Made by a program: the position numbers and the translations under genes. Of a stretch of 64,000 bases of DNA, positions 1 through 11,690 are shown piece after piece. The stretch spans positions 25,146,274 through 25,210,273 of the forward strand of contig NC_045129.1 of assembly GCF_007655135.1 (NCBI RefSeq), read 5' to 3'. The notes beneath the pieces are model-generated. The model had not been told where the DNA came from. It saw only the letters and a program-made list of their open reading frames with translations, and searched no databases. The DNA comes from Punica granatum. Its lineage: Eukaryota > Streptophyta > Magnoliopsida > Myrtales > Lythraceae. Position 1 is the stretch's first letter, and the number at the start of each line of letters is the position of its first letter.

Positions 1-178
1 CGGTCCAGCGGCCGATCTGGCCCATATTTATATTTCGCCCGGTCCAGCGGCCGATCTGGCCCATATTTATATTCCGCCGGGTCCAGCGGCCGATCTGGCC
101 CATATTTATATTCCGCCGGGTCCAGCAGCCGATCATGCCGATCATGCCCATTTTATAATCCGCTTGGTCCAGCGGTCC
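1..178. repeat. 40-bp minisatellite inside the LTR
   Basis: About four tandem units of roughly 40 bp, each built on GGTCCAGCGGCCGATC followed by TGGCCCATATTTATATT. The last unit is degenerate. The same array occurs at 25725-25925 and 31130-31265. Confidence 0.9.
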
Positions 179-1966
179 TATGACTATATTTAAACAACAC
201 AAGCATACTCAATTGTAACCGTGCCATCTCACCTCATATATCATCATACACAAGCACAATTTCAATCACAGTACAATGACAACATGTTATCATCACAATC
301 AGCATTCACAATCACGATACATATCCCAAATTAAAGTGAAACACAAAAATGCAACATCTCTCAAATCAATTCACACAACATAGTAATACCAATTCCTTAA
401 TTTGTAACTATCACAATATTCTTTTAAAATAATTTATATAACTATAATACATCATTTTACAAGGGAATAAAGTACTCACATAACATATATATATATATAA
501 TTTCACAATGGAATGAAGTACTCACCGGTAACTCCCAAAAACAAATCACCAAGTTCAAGTTTTCGAGACATTTGGCTTTTGTATACTCCATCCCTGACAG
601 ATATTAAATTTAACAAGAAACCAATTTATAAGCATATATATATCACACCAAGTAACTAATCATACACTTTGACAGTACGTTTATTCCCTAAAAATTATAG
701 ATTATATTGCATGCTAGTTCTATGACTTAGAATAATTTTTCATGAAAAAGCAATCCCATACTAGTCTCTAGTATGCTTATCTAGCACTAAAAGTAATGAA
801 AGTAGCACCTCATTGACCCCCATGACCTCTTTATAATTTTCATCTTAGATAAATCTACAGAATAATACTTCATGGAATGATGCAAGTTAGTACCCAACCT
901 TTCCTATTACTCAATTCACCCTTTGATGTTCTCACAATTAATTCAAAAATCTAAAAATATTCCCAAACAAAACTAGTTAATCCCAATAGCATTTTAAACA
1001 GTAAAATGAGCAAATTCATAACTAAAATATCAATAATCATTTTTCACCGCTCACTTAATCTTCATTAAAAACAAATTATCAAGTATAAATATGTATATGC
1101 TTATATATATTTCCAACTTAATCTATCCATAGATTTCTCACGATGAGTTTCAACTTAATGAAGATCATTCACACCAAAATAGAAAATTTCAACCCAATAA
1201 AGACTAGTGCAAGGCAGCAAACCGACTCTTTAAATCAAAGTTTCCATTCTAGCCATCTCCATGACCTTAAAATTGTAAATCGGATTTTTCTCATGCCATG
1301 GGGAAGTATAATTAGCTTCCCCTGTTCCTTAGGTTACCACTCAACAACCGTAACTAACTACGACCTTGAACTTTGTCAATCCAATATTTTACCTAATCAC
1401 GACCTCAATTTATCACAAAAATTACATATAGGCAAGACAAAGCTTAAACAGTAATAATAATACAATCAATCTCACATACCTAAGCATATCATTCAATTTA
1501 CCTAATTCTAAGCTTAACCTCTTCCTCTCGGGTGCTCCCCCATTTCCCAAATCATATAAGGAAGAGGACATTGAAGTATATAACTTCAACCCCAAAGGAA
1601 ATTCGAAAATTATCAGTACACCCAAACTAATTAGCAATCTAACATCTACCGCTCACTCCCTGCTTACTGGGCTTTCATCAAGAATAACTCTAATATCCAG
1701 CTAATTTTACCACTTCCTGATCATATAACTAACTCAACTAACTGATTTCAACATAGCCTTAACAACGAGAAACTCACAGATGGCTCTTCTCAAATAAGCT
1801 CGACAACAAAACCGACCTTAGGCTAAGCTGAGCTGAAAATAAACCTAAAACCAGCAATTACTAATGTTTTAAGTCATGAAAATCAACTTACAAATCAAGA
1901 ACCCCTAGCTTAGTCCTCTTCCTCTTCCATGAGCTTCCCAAGTTCTCAACTTTGCTCACTCCTTCT

Positions 1967-1968
<2 letters not shown>

Positions 1969-2037
<69 letters not shown>
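1969..2037. repeat. (CT)n microsatellite
   Basis: An uninterrupted run of about 34 CT dinucleotides. The same position in the two other LTR copies holds much shorter runs (about 27232-27250 and 37371-37397). Confidence 0.97.
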
Positions 2038-2044
<7 letters not shown>

Positions 2045-2289
2045 GTTCTTCTTCGTTCTTCCCGTAGCCAAATCGAACAGAGAAGAGAAGGGGAAAAATA
2101 TAAATGAAATGGGTGTGATAAGGCGGTGGAAATGGGGTTGCTAAGGGGGAAGGATGTTAGGCCACGTGGAGCCATGCTCCCCTTTATTTTTATTTTTAAA
2201 GCAGCGTGTATAATATATATATTTAACAACATATGTATATATAAGTATGTGTATGCATGTGTTAGGAAAAAAAAAACCAGATCTTACAC

Positions 2290-3960
2290 TTTTGAGGTCC
2301 TTCACCTCACTTTCTTACTCGGCGATACGCTCCTTCAACTAGCCAAGCTCTATCTCAGCAGCCTAGCGTAAAGTCTCAGCCTCTTTCACCAAGCGGTCCT
2401 TGTTATCATTGGCCATCTTGAGCTTGGCCACGTTGCGTAATAGGCCATTCATGACTCATAGCGACCGTGGAGGACCTGCACGTAGAGAACATTGGAAATT
2501 GGACAAGTTAATTTCTAGTTACCAATCAAGGTGTGAAGAGAGAAACTTACGCGTATCTCATCTCTCAGGAGAGTATCAACTGCCTCAGTGCGAGGCAACC
2601 CCAAGAAGTCCCTCTTCTGTTGCTTGTCTTTAGGGAGGTAGATGAACTCCAACAGCTGCGAGGGAACTCCAAACTCCTCAATTGAGGTGTCCTTCATCAC
2701 TGTCCAGTCCGACGAGGGCATGTATAGGTTGCAAGGGCAGGGGACCTCCTCACATTGTCGTTCCTCAACAACGACCATCGCACCTCGCGAGGCAGACCTC
2801 GTCCTAAGGCGTTGCATGAAGTGTCCGAGTCTTGGAGACATTGAATCAGACAGGGGACCTGGCCTCTGTCCTCACCTTCTTATTCTTCTACCTCGCGGCA
2901 GAGGACTCAAACTCCTCGTGTGTACGTGAGGACCTAGTAACAGGGGCACTGGAGGCAGCTGGAGGAGTAAAGGAGGTGCGTTAGATGGCATCGGAGCATT
3001 GGCTCCTGCAGGAGCTCCAGCGTGATTGGGGGGCAGTGACACCGGGCCTGTAAAGGTTGCAGTAAGTGTACGATGAGGTACCAATTAAAGGAAAATGAGG
3101 TAATGAGTATATACCCAAGTAAAGTGGACTGGTCGGCTGGGAATTAGTCGTGTCGCCTCCAAGGCGCACTTCCTCGGGTTCTCTTTCATGGAGATAAGTT
3201 TAATGGGGTCTCCCTCGTTAAGGAGGATTATCAGCTTCCAGGCGTCCACGACCGACCACTCTTATGGTGAGAGCCTTGGGTCAATGTTAGGGGCAACTTC
3301 GCGCTACACTAATCGCTGCTGAGGGTTCCAAGGCTTCGCCTTGTTTATGAAAAATCATTTCTTACGCCATTCAGACTTGGTACTGGAATAACCATGGAGT
3401 ATTCTCATCCTCCCATAATAAAGCGTGAAGAAGTACTCATATGTCAACATGCGAGGGTTCTCCTAGAGGCGAAAAAACTGAAGGAAAGTATTGAGAAAAC
3501 AGACTATGCCATGGAGTTGGCAGCACTCGCAAAACGTGAACCACAACCTCAAAGAGTTCAGAGGCAGCTGCGAAGGGGTGACATTGAGTTGCCTACATAG
3601 CTCCATGATGTCTGTGCGAAGAGGCCAGGGAAGACTTGCCTTAATCAGCACTGGCCACATGGGCATTTACCCATCATCGCTCGGATCATCTGGTCTACAA
3701 TTGGGATAGAGGAAGTGCGGATTTTCCAAGTCATAAATGTGGCCCAACATCACCGCCTCCTTGAACTCATCACAAGTAATATGATTTCTGGTGAAGACCT
3801 CGCGATCATCGTCTGAACTACGCGTAGAGGGTCCAGCCCTACTACCTGATGTTGCCCTCTCATTCCTCTAGGATGTCGTTGCCGGAAGACTAGGGTAATG
3901 ATCGAAGAAAATGGTCTGGAAATGCTCAGGAGGAGAAAGATCAAATGACCCTTTTATAGG
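2290..3960 (-). pseudogene. Decayed antisense gag-like gene ('gypsy-type transposase' domain) of a Tat-lineage retrotransposon
   Basis: Reading the minus strand from about 3960 and changing frame where needed gives a recognisable order. First comes an acidic/serine-rich N-terminus and a segment with FEYPNC-like composition (around 3690-3800). Next is the stretch PMWPVLIKASLPWPLRTDI and LCRQLNVTPSQL (3463-3660), matching the putative gypsy-type transposase domain found in plant Tat/Grande-like elements. It is followed by YEYFFTLYYGRMRILHGYS (about 3380-3460), WSVVDAWKLIILLNEGDP (about 3195-3270), a proline-rich linker (2872-3084), a 108-codon frame (2515-2841), and a Lys/Glu-rich coiled-coil tail with LKMANDNKDRLVKEAETL (about 2300-2450). 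Several in-frame stops and frameshifts break it. It lies antisense to the LTR at 4281-4775, as the extra ORF does in that lineage. Family assignment is from recalled motifs. Confidence 0.65.
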
Positions 3961-4280
3961 CGTCGGATTCTCACCAAAATGCCAAAAATAGTGGCCTTGG
4001 GAGTGTTCCCGCCATTATTTGCTCTGACACGCTAGTAAAGGCCAAACTACGCCCAATCCAAAGGTTGACGGTGAGCAGGGTTAAAACGATATGACTACTA
4101 GGGGACACGGGAAGGATTGACACGGATTGACCCCTATCTACTGTCGGATCAAGGCAAATCTAATGATGCGCAGACGCTTGGAGTGTGCTTCTGGTGGGGT
4201 ATATTCCACGAGCCATGGAGCGACACGTGCCAATGACTTCCTCGACCACGCATGTCGCACATGCCCGAGTAGGGGGGTAA

Positions 4281-4775
4281 TGTTGGGGACAGGATTTCGA
4301 GTTCTGACCCGAGGCAGCCTAAAAGGCCTAACGAACCGATCGAGTCCCAACGAGGCTCAATCCGATCACTCACGAGACATGTTCAGCACCCCCACGAGGC
4401 CCACTTGCGATGGCCTATAAGTATGAGTTATAATAGGGAATGTCCCATAACTACGGGATACGCTTCTTAATATATTGAGGTATGAGATACGAAAATATAC
4501 CGAATATCTCGTCATGCTGGTAACGTAATCTATCTCTAAATCCTCTATAAATAAATGCACTTTGCACGCTTCAAGGAATGGTTAATAATTCACTATTTTT
4601 CCCCATATTCACAGCTCACATTGACTTGAGCGTCAGAGAGGGAAATTGGACACCAGCTCCAATCTCCCCTTTGTACAAGTGTTCAAGACTAAACGTAGGT
4701 TGTGAATCAAGTCTCTTCATCGACAAAACACACGTGATTAGTCATGGTTTGAATCTGAATTTCATGATCCTAACA
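4281..4775 (+). mobile_element. 3' LTR of the Tat-like Ty3/gypsy element, with polypurine tract just upstream
   Basis: The LTR starts TGTTGGGGACAGG and ends CCTAACA, giving the inverted termini TGTT.GG/CCTAACA; length 495 bp. Directly before it is a purine tract, GAGTAGGGGGGTAA (4267-4280), as expected upstream of a plus-strand 3' LTR. Inside is a TATA box (TATAAATA, 4546-4553). Further on is TTGACTTGAGCGTCAGAG (about 4620-4640), a motif common in plant gypsy LTRs. The matching 5' LTR and pol are not in the window, so the element is truncated on its left, at the LTR fragment that ends near 2285. Confidence 0.7.
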
Positions 4776-6961
4776 TATTGAAATATTTTAGAATAGTACT
4801 TCCCAGACACACCACCAGATGCATTTTGTGTAGATCGAAACTAGCTGTGGGATGATTCGGGTCCTCATTTTCCCAGTGCATGTATGCATGGCATCATCGA
4901 CGGAGTGTTTTGGTTTTCGATCAATATATCGTATTTTAATCGTTGCCAATTTTACCTGATGTCAAGCTACACAGATTCCTTGGTTGACTCTTACATATCT
5001 CTATAAGTTCACTGTAGCGAGTAAGACGATAAGAATGAATGTTCATATGTTTCTATCACAGTTTTTGGCCTAATTTTTTTCTTCTTTCCATATGACAGAG
5101 AGTAAGAGAACAAAGTTGGTTCAATCTATAGTTTATATAATTATTTTTTTTAGCTTTTTAACATTATATTAATTACATTTAATCTATTTCACGGGAACTC
5201 CTGCTATTGCTCTTGCAACGTTAATGTTAGATATATATTTTTTTTCCAGTATTTGTCCAACACATTTGCCCAACAATTATTTTGCAGCTCCACTACATTT
5301 CGGACATTATCGGATGGTATTGAGACAACTAAATCTGTTCGATTTAATGCCTCAACTGCCTATGATAGATCAATCAGCAAGAAAGTTCTTGCAATGCATA
5401 GCAAACACAGGCAATATATATGGTATACTTCTTTACGGAACTGATCTATTTTTCGTCGAAGGATGTGCATTAAAGGAATTCTCTGCCGTAAGAGAGCAGC
5501 AACATCAAAAATTTTACAATGTCTATATACAATGGTCTTACTCAGCATCGATGACTATAGAGCTCGTCAATACTTCACCCCAGTGCTGACGTTCGGCAAC
5601 AATAAAGATGCTCTTAATATTTGTCATTCCAACATAAGGGCCCTGTTGTCACAAGACGCAATCAAGAATCTGCCCTTGACATTCAACTGTGACGCTATTG
5701 GGGACCAACATTGGAATAATTATTACATTGGAATTCTCAATGCGAAGGACGTCAGATGCCCAATTTGTTCTATGGACATTGAAATATCTAAACTAAAAAT
5801 TGCACACATGTAATTGTTACTACAACTCAATGGAGCAATTTCTTCGATGGATAAATAAAATTTATATTATACATGAAGTTATTCTTATGAAAAGTGCCTT
5901 ATCCCTTTTCTCTTCTTATCAATATTACATTTATTAATTTATAATACAACATGTAAACTATAAATGCAATTGGTCATATTAATAAAAAATATTCTACTAT
6001 TTATTTACAAAAATTAACTTCAAATAAAACATAATAAATAATCAAATCATGGCAAGAGGGGTTAACTTAAAAAAAAAATAGTAAGGGCCCACGGTAATGC
6101 GCCGGCTTCAGGTCTAGTATCTGTTATCTATCTATAATCTATAATAATAATAATACATTATAAAAGAGAATTTGCTCATTTATGGTGTATATTAATGATG
6201 ATGATAAAAAAACTAATTGGTCAACCCATGTCTATCAACTCATTAGGTTGCATAGCCACCCAAATAATTTAAATAGGTGGCCCATGGGACATTTCCGAAG
6301 AGCCCAAAATAAATGGAAAACCCAGCTCTTTTATTTGTTATACTCATTAAAAGCAATTAAATCCATTTTTTTCTTTTTTCTTTTTTTCCCTCCGTAAAAG
6401 CAATGCTTTAATTGAGTACAGAAACGACAGTCTCCTCTTCCCTACTGTCTTCCTTATTCATTGATTGGTAACCGTTCTTCACATTCAATTCTTTCATTCT
6501 CCCATGCATTCCTTTGCCTCCTTCTCTTCCCAATTGATTGAAAGAAATACAGAAATGAAGACCGGCAGCCTCTATCTCTTCCCGCTTTTGCACATCCGAT
6601 ACATTGATACTCAGGTTGTTTCTACATTTAACTTCACTGGATCAGCGTATTTAATTCGAATTGTGTATGTTGTTATCACTTTTAATCATCTACTGTCCAA
6701 ATGCATATATATTTGTCATCATTTCCTAACTGTCTTTATTCGTGTAAGAGGTTCATTGGTTGTTAACGAATTGCTCATTGGAACTTGGAGTTGGTAGGAA
6801 TGGATGCTATATAAATATTGTTGGTCCTTGAAGACATATTTATCTTTGGGTAGTGCTATTCAATCTAAGGTCTGTTCTCTTTCTAACAGATTAGAAGTAT
6901 TTTAGGCAAAGCCATTGCTTATTCTCAATGATAAAGTTGTGTATAATATTTCTTGTGACAG
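4776..6961. other. Intergenic stretch without a recognisable gene
   Basis: AT-rich DNA. Frames up to 121 codons run through 5224-5813; the longest late one, 5463-5813 (116 codons), is described separately. Around 6060-6160 there is a GC-rich string after a poly-A run, but no clear transposon end. I see nothing else. Confidence 0.5.
5463..5813 (+). CDS. Unrecognised 116-codon ORF, possibly a gene relic
   Basis: A plus-strand frame with ordinary amino-acid composition, including ALNICHSNIRALLSQDAIKN and a CPIC pair near its end. The frame upstream (5224-5589) overlaps it and also looks non-repetitive, which would fit a frameshifted older coding region. I recognise no family, no splice sites and no promoter. 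It could equally be chance. Confidence 0.15.
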   Translation: MCIKGILCRKRAATSKILQCLYTMVLLSIDDYRARQYFTPVLTFGNNKDALNICHSNIRALLSQDAIKNLPLTFNCDAIGDQHWNNYYIGILNAKDVRCPICSMDIEISKLKIAHM

Positions 6962-7135
6962 GATGAGATATTCAATGAGATCGATATCAGTTTGTTGCTC
7001 TATTGTGCCTGTTCTGATCAAGCTGGAATTGTCCATGGCCATATACTCTCACTTTTATCCACTATTGCAAACATTATTCCTGAAAAGTTTTTGAACCACA
7101 TGTTGACGAGCCTTGGAGAATCAGCTGTAACAGAG
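6962..7135 (+). pseudogene. Isolated exon of HEATR1/UTP10 (BP28-like) ribosome-biogenesis protein
   Basis: Fifty-eight codons follow an intron-like TTTCTTGTGACAG acceptor (AG at 6960-6961) and read without a stop. They contain LLLYCACSDQAG, HILSLLSTIANIIPEKFLNH and GESAVTE. This matches the HEAT-repeat segment of plant HEATR1/UTP10 homologues that typically reads like LL-ECA-S, HVFSLLS and PEK-LDHI, ending in GESAVTQ. The intact protein is about 2000 residues, a nucleolar U3-processome factor for 18S rRNA maturation. No neighbouring exons are visible within about 1 kb, and the segment appears a few residues short before GES. It is therefore a gene fragment, either a duplicated remnant or a transposon-captured exon. 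Identification is from memory of the family. Confidence 0.55.
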
Positions 7136-7552
7136 CTTAGTCTATTCTTTTTTTGATAGGTTAGTCTATTCTTATTTGCTCTTTTAGGTTCTTATGTTAT
7201 GACAATAATGCGGCAGTATGAGGTTGATTAGTTTCTCTACATTTGTTTTCTTAAATCCATTAATTGGTTACCTCTGTTTGACATATTAGCATTATTAAAA
7301 TAAGGTTAACTCTCTACAGATTGACAATCAATCTCAACTTTGATTTGAGTCTTAAATCCTCAATCGTACAATTTTGTTCGTCTAAGGCAAAAAATACGGA
7401 GCAAGTGCTTCAGGTAAATAGTAGGAGATCATTGGGATGCTATTTTGGGATGCTTTCCTTGAACTATCATTGAGTGGATTTTGTATGAGTTGAATATATT
7501 TTATGGAGGAGACATTTGTATCTTTGTGATTCGAACTCCTTTATTAGTTAGG

Positions 7553-8820
7553 AAAACTTCCTAAAAAATCATAAATTATACATTTTTTATGTTTTATCAC
7601 GAATTATATTTTTTGCAGAAAAAAAGAACAAATTATTGATTCGTTATACATTTTAGCATTTCATTCCATTCTCCATCAATTCTAACCGGTTGTGCTAACA
7701 TGGCATTTGACGGTGACACGTGGCACACAGTTATTGGCTTGGTAGACTTTGAGGAAAATTTAATAATTAAAAAATCATTATAAAAAATTTAAAAAAAAAT
7801 AGAAAAGGAAAAGGGGGAGGAGGAGGAAACAACAAGAGCCGCTCTACGTTGTCGGCGGTGGCATCGGCCTCTAACAACAGCTGTTGTCATGAAGGAGGGA
7901 TGACTCTCTGCTGCAGCAGCTGGACAGGATACAAAACGCCTTTCTCCATTGTGAGGTCCTTCAATGCATCCAGTTGTACCCATCACATGAAATCAATTAT
8001 ACTTCTCATCATGGTCATGGCAATGTTAATGTGATTTTGACTGGGCTTTTGATCTTGTTTATGGGCTTAGACTCAGAGTCGGAGCAATTGTCTCTGTTGG
8101 CAAGATTGGAGAGCAAGCCAATGTAGGAGAAATCCGTGGAGCTGCTACGAAAACCTTCTTTGAAGGAAAAAGGGGAGGGAAACCGATGGACATCAAATCA
8201 CTGAGGAAGACTAGCCCAACAATGATGCTTCGAGGATGTCGATCTCTGATCTCTCCGATTGTCTCTCTCTCTAGAGCTTCTGCTTATGTTTGTGGGTTTT
8301 AATTGAGGCATGATCTTGGCAGTTGGCAAGGAGATGGTGGCTACCAATAAAGAAGGCAAACAAAGAAGATGAGGATGCGGGATTCTTCGAGGCGGTCAAT
8401 TCTACGAGGATTACTTGTTGTTGCAGTCGAGAAAGAGGCTCGGGGCTTGCCGGAAATTGGGGATCGCCAGAGTTGGATAGGTGCTACCGTGACTGGTGGT
8501 AGAGCGACATTGCCAGCCCCTCCATTCTCCTCCTCCCCCTTTTCCTTTTTGGCTTCATTTTCTTTTTTGTTTTTAAAATATTTTATAACGATTTTTTAAT
8601 AACAAATTTTGGTGGGGCCTACTTAGCCTAAAACCATGTGTCATGTGCCACCGTCAAGTATCATGTTAGCACAACCGGTTAGAATTGACAGAGAATGTAA
8701 CGGAATGCTAAAATGCATAACAAATCGATAATTTGTGCATTTCTCTACAAAAAAAATATATAATTCGTGATAAAACATAAAAAAAGTGCATAGTTTATGC
8801 TGTTTTTAGGTAGTTTTTAC
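7553..8820. mobile_element. Long terminal-inverted-repeat (fold-back, MULE-like) non-autonomous transposon
   Basis: About 190 bp at the left (7553-7745) returns as a reverse complement at the right (8625-8820). Both carry CTAACCGGTTGTGCTAACAT or its complement, TTTTATCACGAATTATAT, and the outer ACTTCCTAAAAA/ACTACCTAAAAA. The arms look roughly 80% alike. The 880-bp middle is GC-richer, with low-complexity Ser/Phe- and Arg-rich frames on both strands (7789-7986 minus, 8369-8599 plus), but no transposase. I could not find a clean target-site duplication, so the ends may be off by several bases. Confidence 0.7.
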
Positions 8821-9288
8821 AAATATTGAATATTATTTATGAGTTGTTTAGTTCAAATTATTGACTGCATAAGATATGAACAGTGATACAAATTATTTCT
8901 ACTTTTTGTTCTTTCTTTCTCATTTTTCAATTTTACAGAAGTGGAGAAAGGGAATAATTCTCAATCTCAAAAGAAAAGTAAGCAGGATAGGCGCGTGGAC
9001 TACTGAAGGGGAGAATGCCCTCTTTGATGCTTTTGAAGACTCAGGCTAAGTTTGATTCGCTGAAATGGATTTGATACAGAATAAAATAGACATGGATTAG
9101 AATAAGCAAAGAATATAATAGACAGGGATTAGAATAAAAATTTATTTGGTTGGAGAAAATAATAAAACTGAAAATTATAATTCTGAAGTTTGGTTGGTTA
9201 GAATAAAGAATGGAATGAACAGAAATATGGCGAAAAGACAGAAATATCCTCCATGCCAAATCTAATAGGGTTTAATACAATAAATAAA

Positions 9289-9631
9289 GGGGTTTTTACC
9301 CCAAATGACCCATGGTTTACCCATTATGTCAAATCTATCCTATGTTTTTTTTGTCAAATATATTCCATGGTTTACTTTTTGCATCAAATCTATCCCGGCG
9401 TTATCTTTTTCGTCAACATCTAACGGTCGTGCTGACGTGGCATGTGGAGAGATACCCCCCACCCCCCCCCCTCCACGTGGGCTCAGCACGGCCGTTAGAT
9501 GTCGACGGAAAAGATAATGCCGGGATAGATTTGATGCAAAAAGTAAACCATGGGATATATCTGACAAAAAAAAGCATGGGATAAATTTGACAAAACGCAT
9601 AAACCATAGACCATTTTAGGTAAAAATCCCA
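9289..9631. mobile_element. Mutator-type MITE, near-perfect hairpin with 9-bp target duplication
   Basis: A 343-bp element starts GGGGTTTTTACC and ends GGTAAAAATCCC. Each arm is about 165 bp and the two pair almost completely around a C-rich centre (about 9457-9471). Paired strings include CCCATGGTTTAC, GCATCAAATCTATCCCGGC and CATCTAACGGTCGTGCTGA. The 9-mer ATAAATAAA flanks it on both sides (9280-9288 and 9632-9640), the duplication length typical of Mutator-like elements. Frames seen in it on both strands are mirror images of each other and are not genes. A transcript would fold into a long double strand. Confidence 0.85.
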
Positions 9632-9639
9632 TAAATAAA

Positions 9640-10390
9640 TAACTTTAATGACAATTTTTATAATTAATAAAAAATAAACATTTTAATTAATTAAAAAAGT
9701 AAATATTTTTTAAAAATTAATTATTTTAATTAAAGTTAATGAAAATCATGATTAGTAATAAAAGTAATTAATTTAATTAAAAATAGTAAAATTATTAATA
9801 TTTAAATGTTTATTAATAATGAATTAATAATATTATTTTTTAAATTGTAATTATTAGAAATAACTATTTTAATAAATTAACAAGCATAATTATCTAAATA
9901 ATTAATAAAAAAATTTCTTAATAACAACATATTCTCTTATAATAAAAAATTACCGTGCATTATAATTTAATTATTGATTAAATAATTAACAAAGAATAGC
10001 CATTTTTACTTAAAATAATTATTTTACTTTGCAATATAAACTACTATTACAATAAAAATTTAATTAAAAATATTTCAATTATTAAATAAAATTAAGAAAA
10101 TTATCATTTAAAAACCCTACTTAAAAAACCTCCACATAAAATATACTTTACACTATAATGAAAAATAACCATATTATTCACAACCTCCACAAACAATATA
10201 TGTTACACCAAAATAAAAATTAACCCTGCTTATAACAACATCCACAAAAACATATGTTATACCAAAATGATCAATACCTTGCTTAAAACATATTTTCAAT
10301 AACGCAACGACACTAAAATTAACCATAGATTCTTCTATACAAACTTGTGAACGTGTTTACAACATAACTAATGTTCAACATAATAATAAC
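9640..10390. other. Extremely AT-rich gene-free tract
   Basis: Almost entirely A and T, made of repeated TTAATTAA/AATAATTA-like words with no long frame, no splice-like structure and no tidy microsatellite. It may be a matrix-attachment-like or decayed repeat region, but the sequence alone supports only AT-richness. Confidence 0.6.
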
Positions 10391-10710
10391 AATTAATGGT
10401 TATGGGCTATAAGTGTATAGAACACTTTAGTCATTTCTACATATTTTTATACCTTTCAAAAGGTATAATAGCTATACTAATTATACTTTCGGCAACATCA
10501 CCATCCCAATACATCGCTATGCTCCATACTTTGAACAAAACGGCCCCTGCAAAATATAAATACCAAAACAAACAAACTGAGAGATTCATTTTCGCAGGAT
10601 TATAGTCAAGTATAACTCTTCTTCAAATTTTCCCAAGTCCAAATAAACAGACTAAGTAGGGATGAGAGGCACTCACAGGAAGACCACCTCGATTCGAGTA
10701 GAGGAATCAA

Positions 10711-11100
10711 TCAACAAAGCCATAAATTTGAATTTTTCAACGTTCCCGTGGAGGTTTGCTTCTTCTGCAGAAAGAAACATTGCCAATCACTCAAATGGGT
10801 GGAATTAACCAATGAGCAATCAATCAATAGACCAAGAATGGGTGGAATTAAAGGAGATTTCAAGCCTACTTGCTTTGGCTCAAGGGAGGTCCGCGAGCTC
10901 CATTTGTGATGTTGCTTAATCCTACCGGCAGTGGAGTGGCGGAGATCAAGACTACAACCCTTTTCCGCTATGTGACGGATGAATTGACACTGGATGCATG
11001 AGGAATCGAAGACGTGATGCCGCAAGTGCTCTACTAGGGTTTCAGATGGTTCTGCCGATTCGAAATGTCGAGTTTCAGCAGGAAATAAACAGGATGGCAT
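10711..11100 (-). CDS. Unrecognised 129-codon ORF
   Basis: The longest unexplained frame in this part, with balanced composition (five Cys, many His and Ser) and richer in GC than its AT-rich surroundings. It begins MPSCLFPAETRHFES and ends at a stop near 10711. I see no domain, signal peptide or membrane segment and do not recognise it. It may be a gene relic, part of a repeat, or chance. Confidence 0.2.
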   Translation of the reverse strand: MPSCLFPAETRHFESAEPSETLVEHLRHHVFDSSCIQCQFIRHIAEKGCSLDLRHSTAGRIKQHHKWSSRTSLEPKQVGLKSPLIPPILGLLIDCSLVNSTHLSDWQCFFLQKKQTSTGTLKNSNLWLC

Positions 11101-11164
11101 GCGTTTTTAATTAGTGAAAGAAGTTTAGGTTACTTTTGTCCTTTGACATCAATTTTTGGAGGGG

Positions 11165-11340
11165 GAAATGCCATTCAGGACAGTGCTGGGAGGCATCGTT
11201 ATTCCGCATGAAAACCGGATAACTATTCCGAGTCAGAATAGTTATTCCTCATTCTCTTCAACCAAACGTCAAAATACCTATTACGTACGGAATAAGTATT
11301 TTGTCCCTACCAAAACCTATGAACCAAACATGCCCTTAGC
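11165..11340. repeat. Probable short MITE
   Basis: Contains the palindrome AACTATTCCGAGTCAGAATAGTT (11220-11243) and ends in ACCAAACATGCCCTTA, a terminus style common to plant MITEs. The left counterpart is weak. Terminal repeats and duplication are not resolved. Confidence 0.3.
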
Positions 11341-11690
11341 AGTACAATGCGGGTAGACAAAGGTCAGTGCACGGTAGGATATATATTACACCTTGAGAAG
11401 GTACTAGAAGTTTAAGTCCCGGCATGTGGCTTAAAAGGTAATCCCCATATAGAGTCAAAGAAGAAAAATTCGAAGAAGTTACAGTCTCATTTATGATTGG
11501 AGGAATCAAAGCGCTTCTAGTTGGGATTCAGAGACACATTAACGCTTCATTTAGGAGTGCAGTACCGATTTAATAAGCGCTTATTTTACTGAATTTTAAG
11601 TAGAAGTAATATTTGGTTAATTGTTTTAAAATCATGGTTTAACTTATTTCTACGGTTGAAAATGTGATTTTCTCCAGCAAGTTAATGACA

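Larger units (their letters stand above)
1..2285 (-). mobile_element. Truncated LTR of a LARD-like retrotransposon family (third copy in the window)
   Basis: This stretch is collinear with the two LTRs at 24854-27902 and 30265-38051 but clearly more diverged. Shared landmarks in the same order are the 40-bp GGTCCAGCGGCCGATC minisatellite, the AAACAACA-rich segment after it, the string CACAATGGAATGAAGTACTC, a long CT microsatellite and a purine-rich segment with GGCGGTGG. The left part lies outside the window. The right end fades near 2285, where a different element begins, and the family's terminal TTTCACA is not seen. By analogy with the complete copy it reads 5' to 3' on the minus strand. 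It encodes nothing: short frames here are low-complexity and not shared between copies. Confidence 0.7.

Noticed and set aside
1..178. CRISPR-like array of 40-bp units
   Set aside because: Units are contiguous with no unique spacers, sit inside plant LTRs and no cas genes exist; it is a minisatellite.
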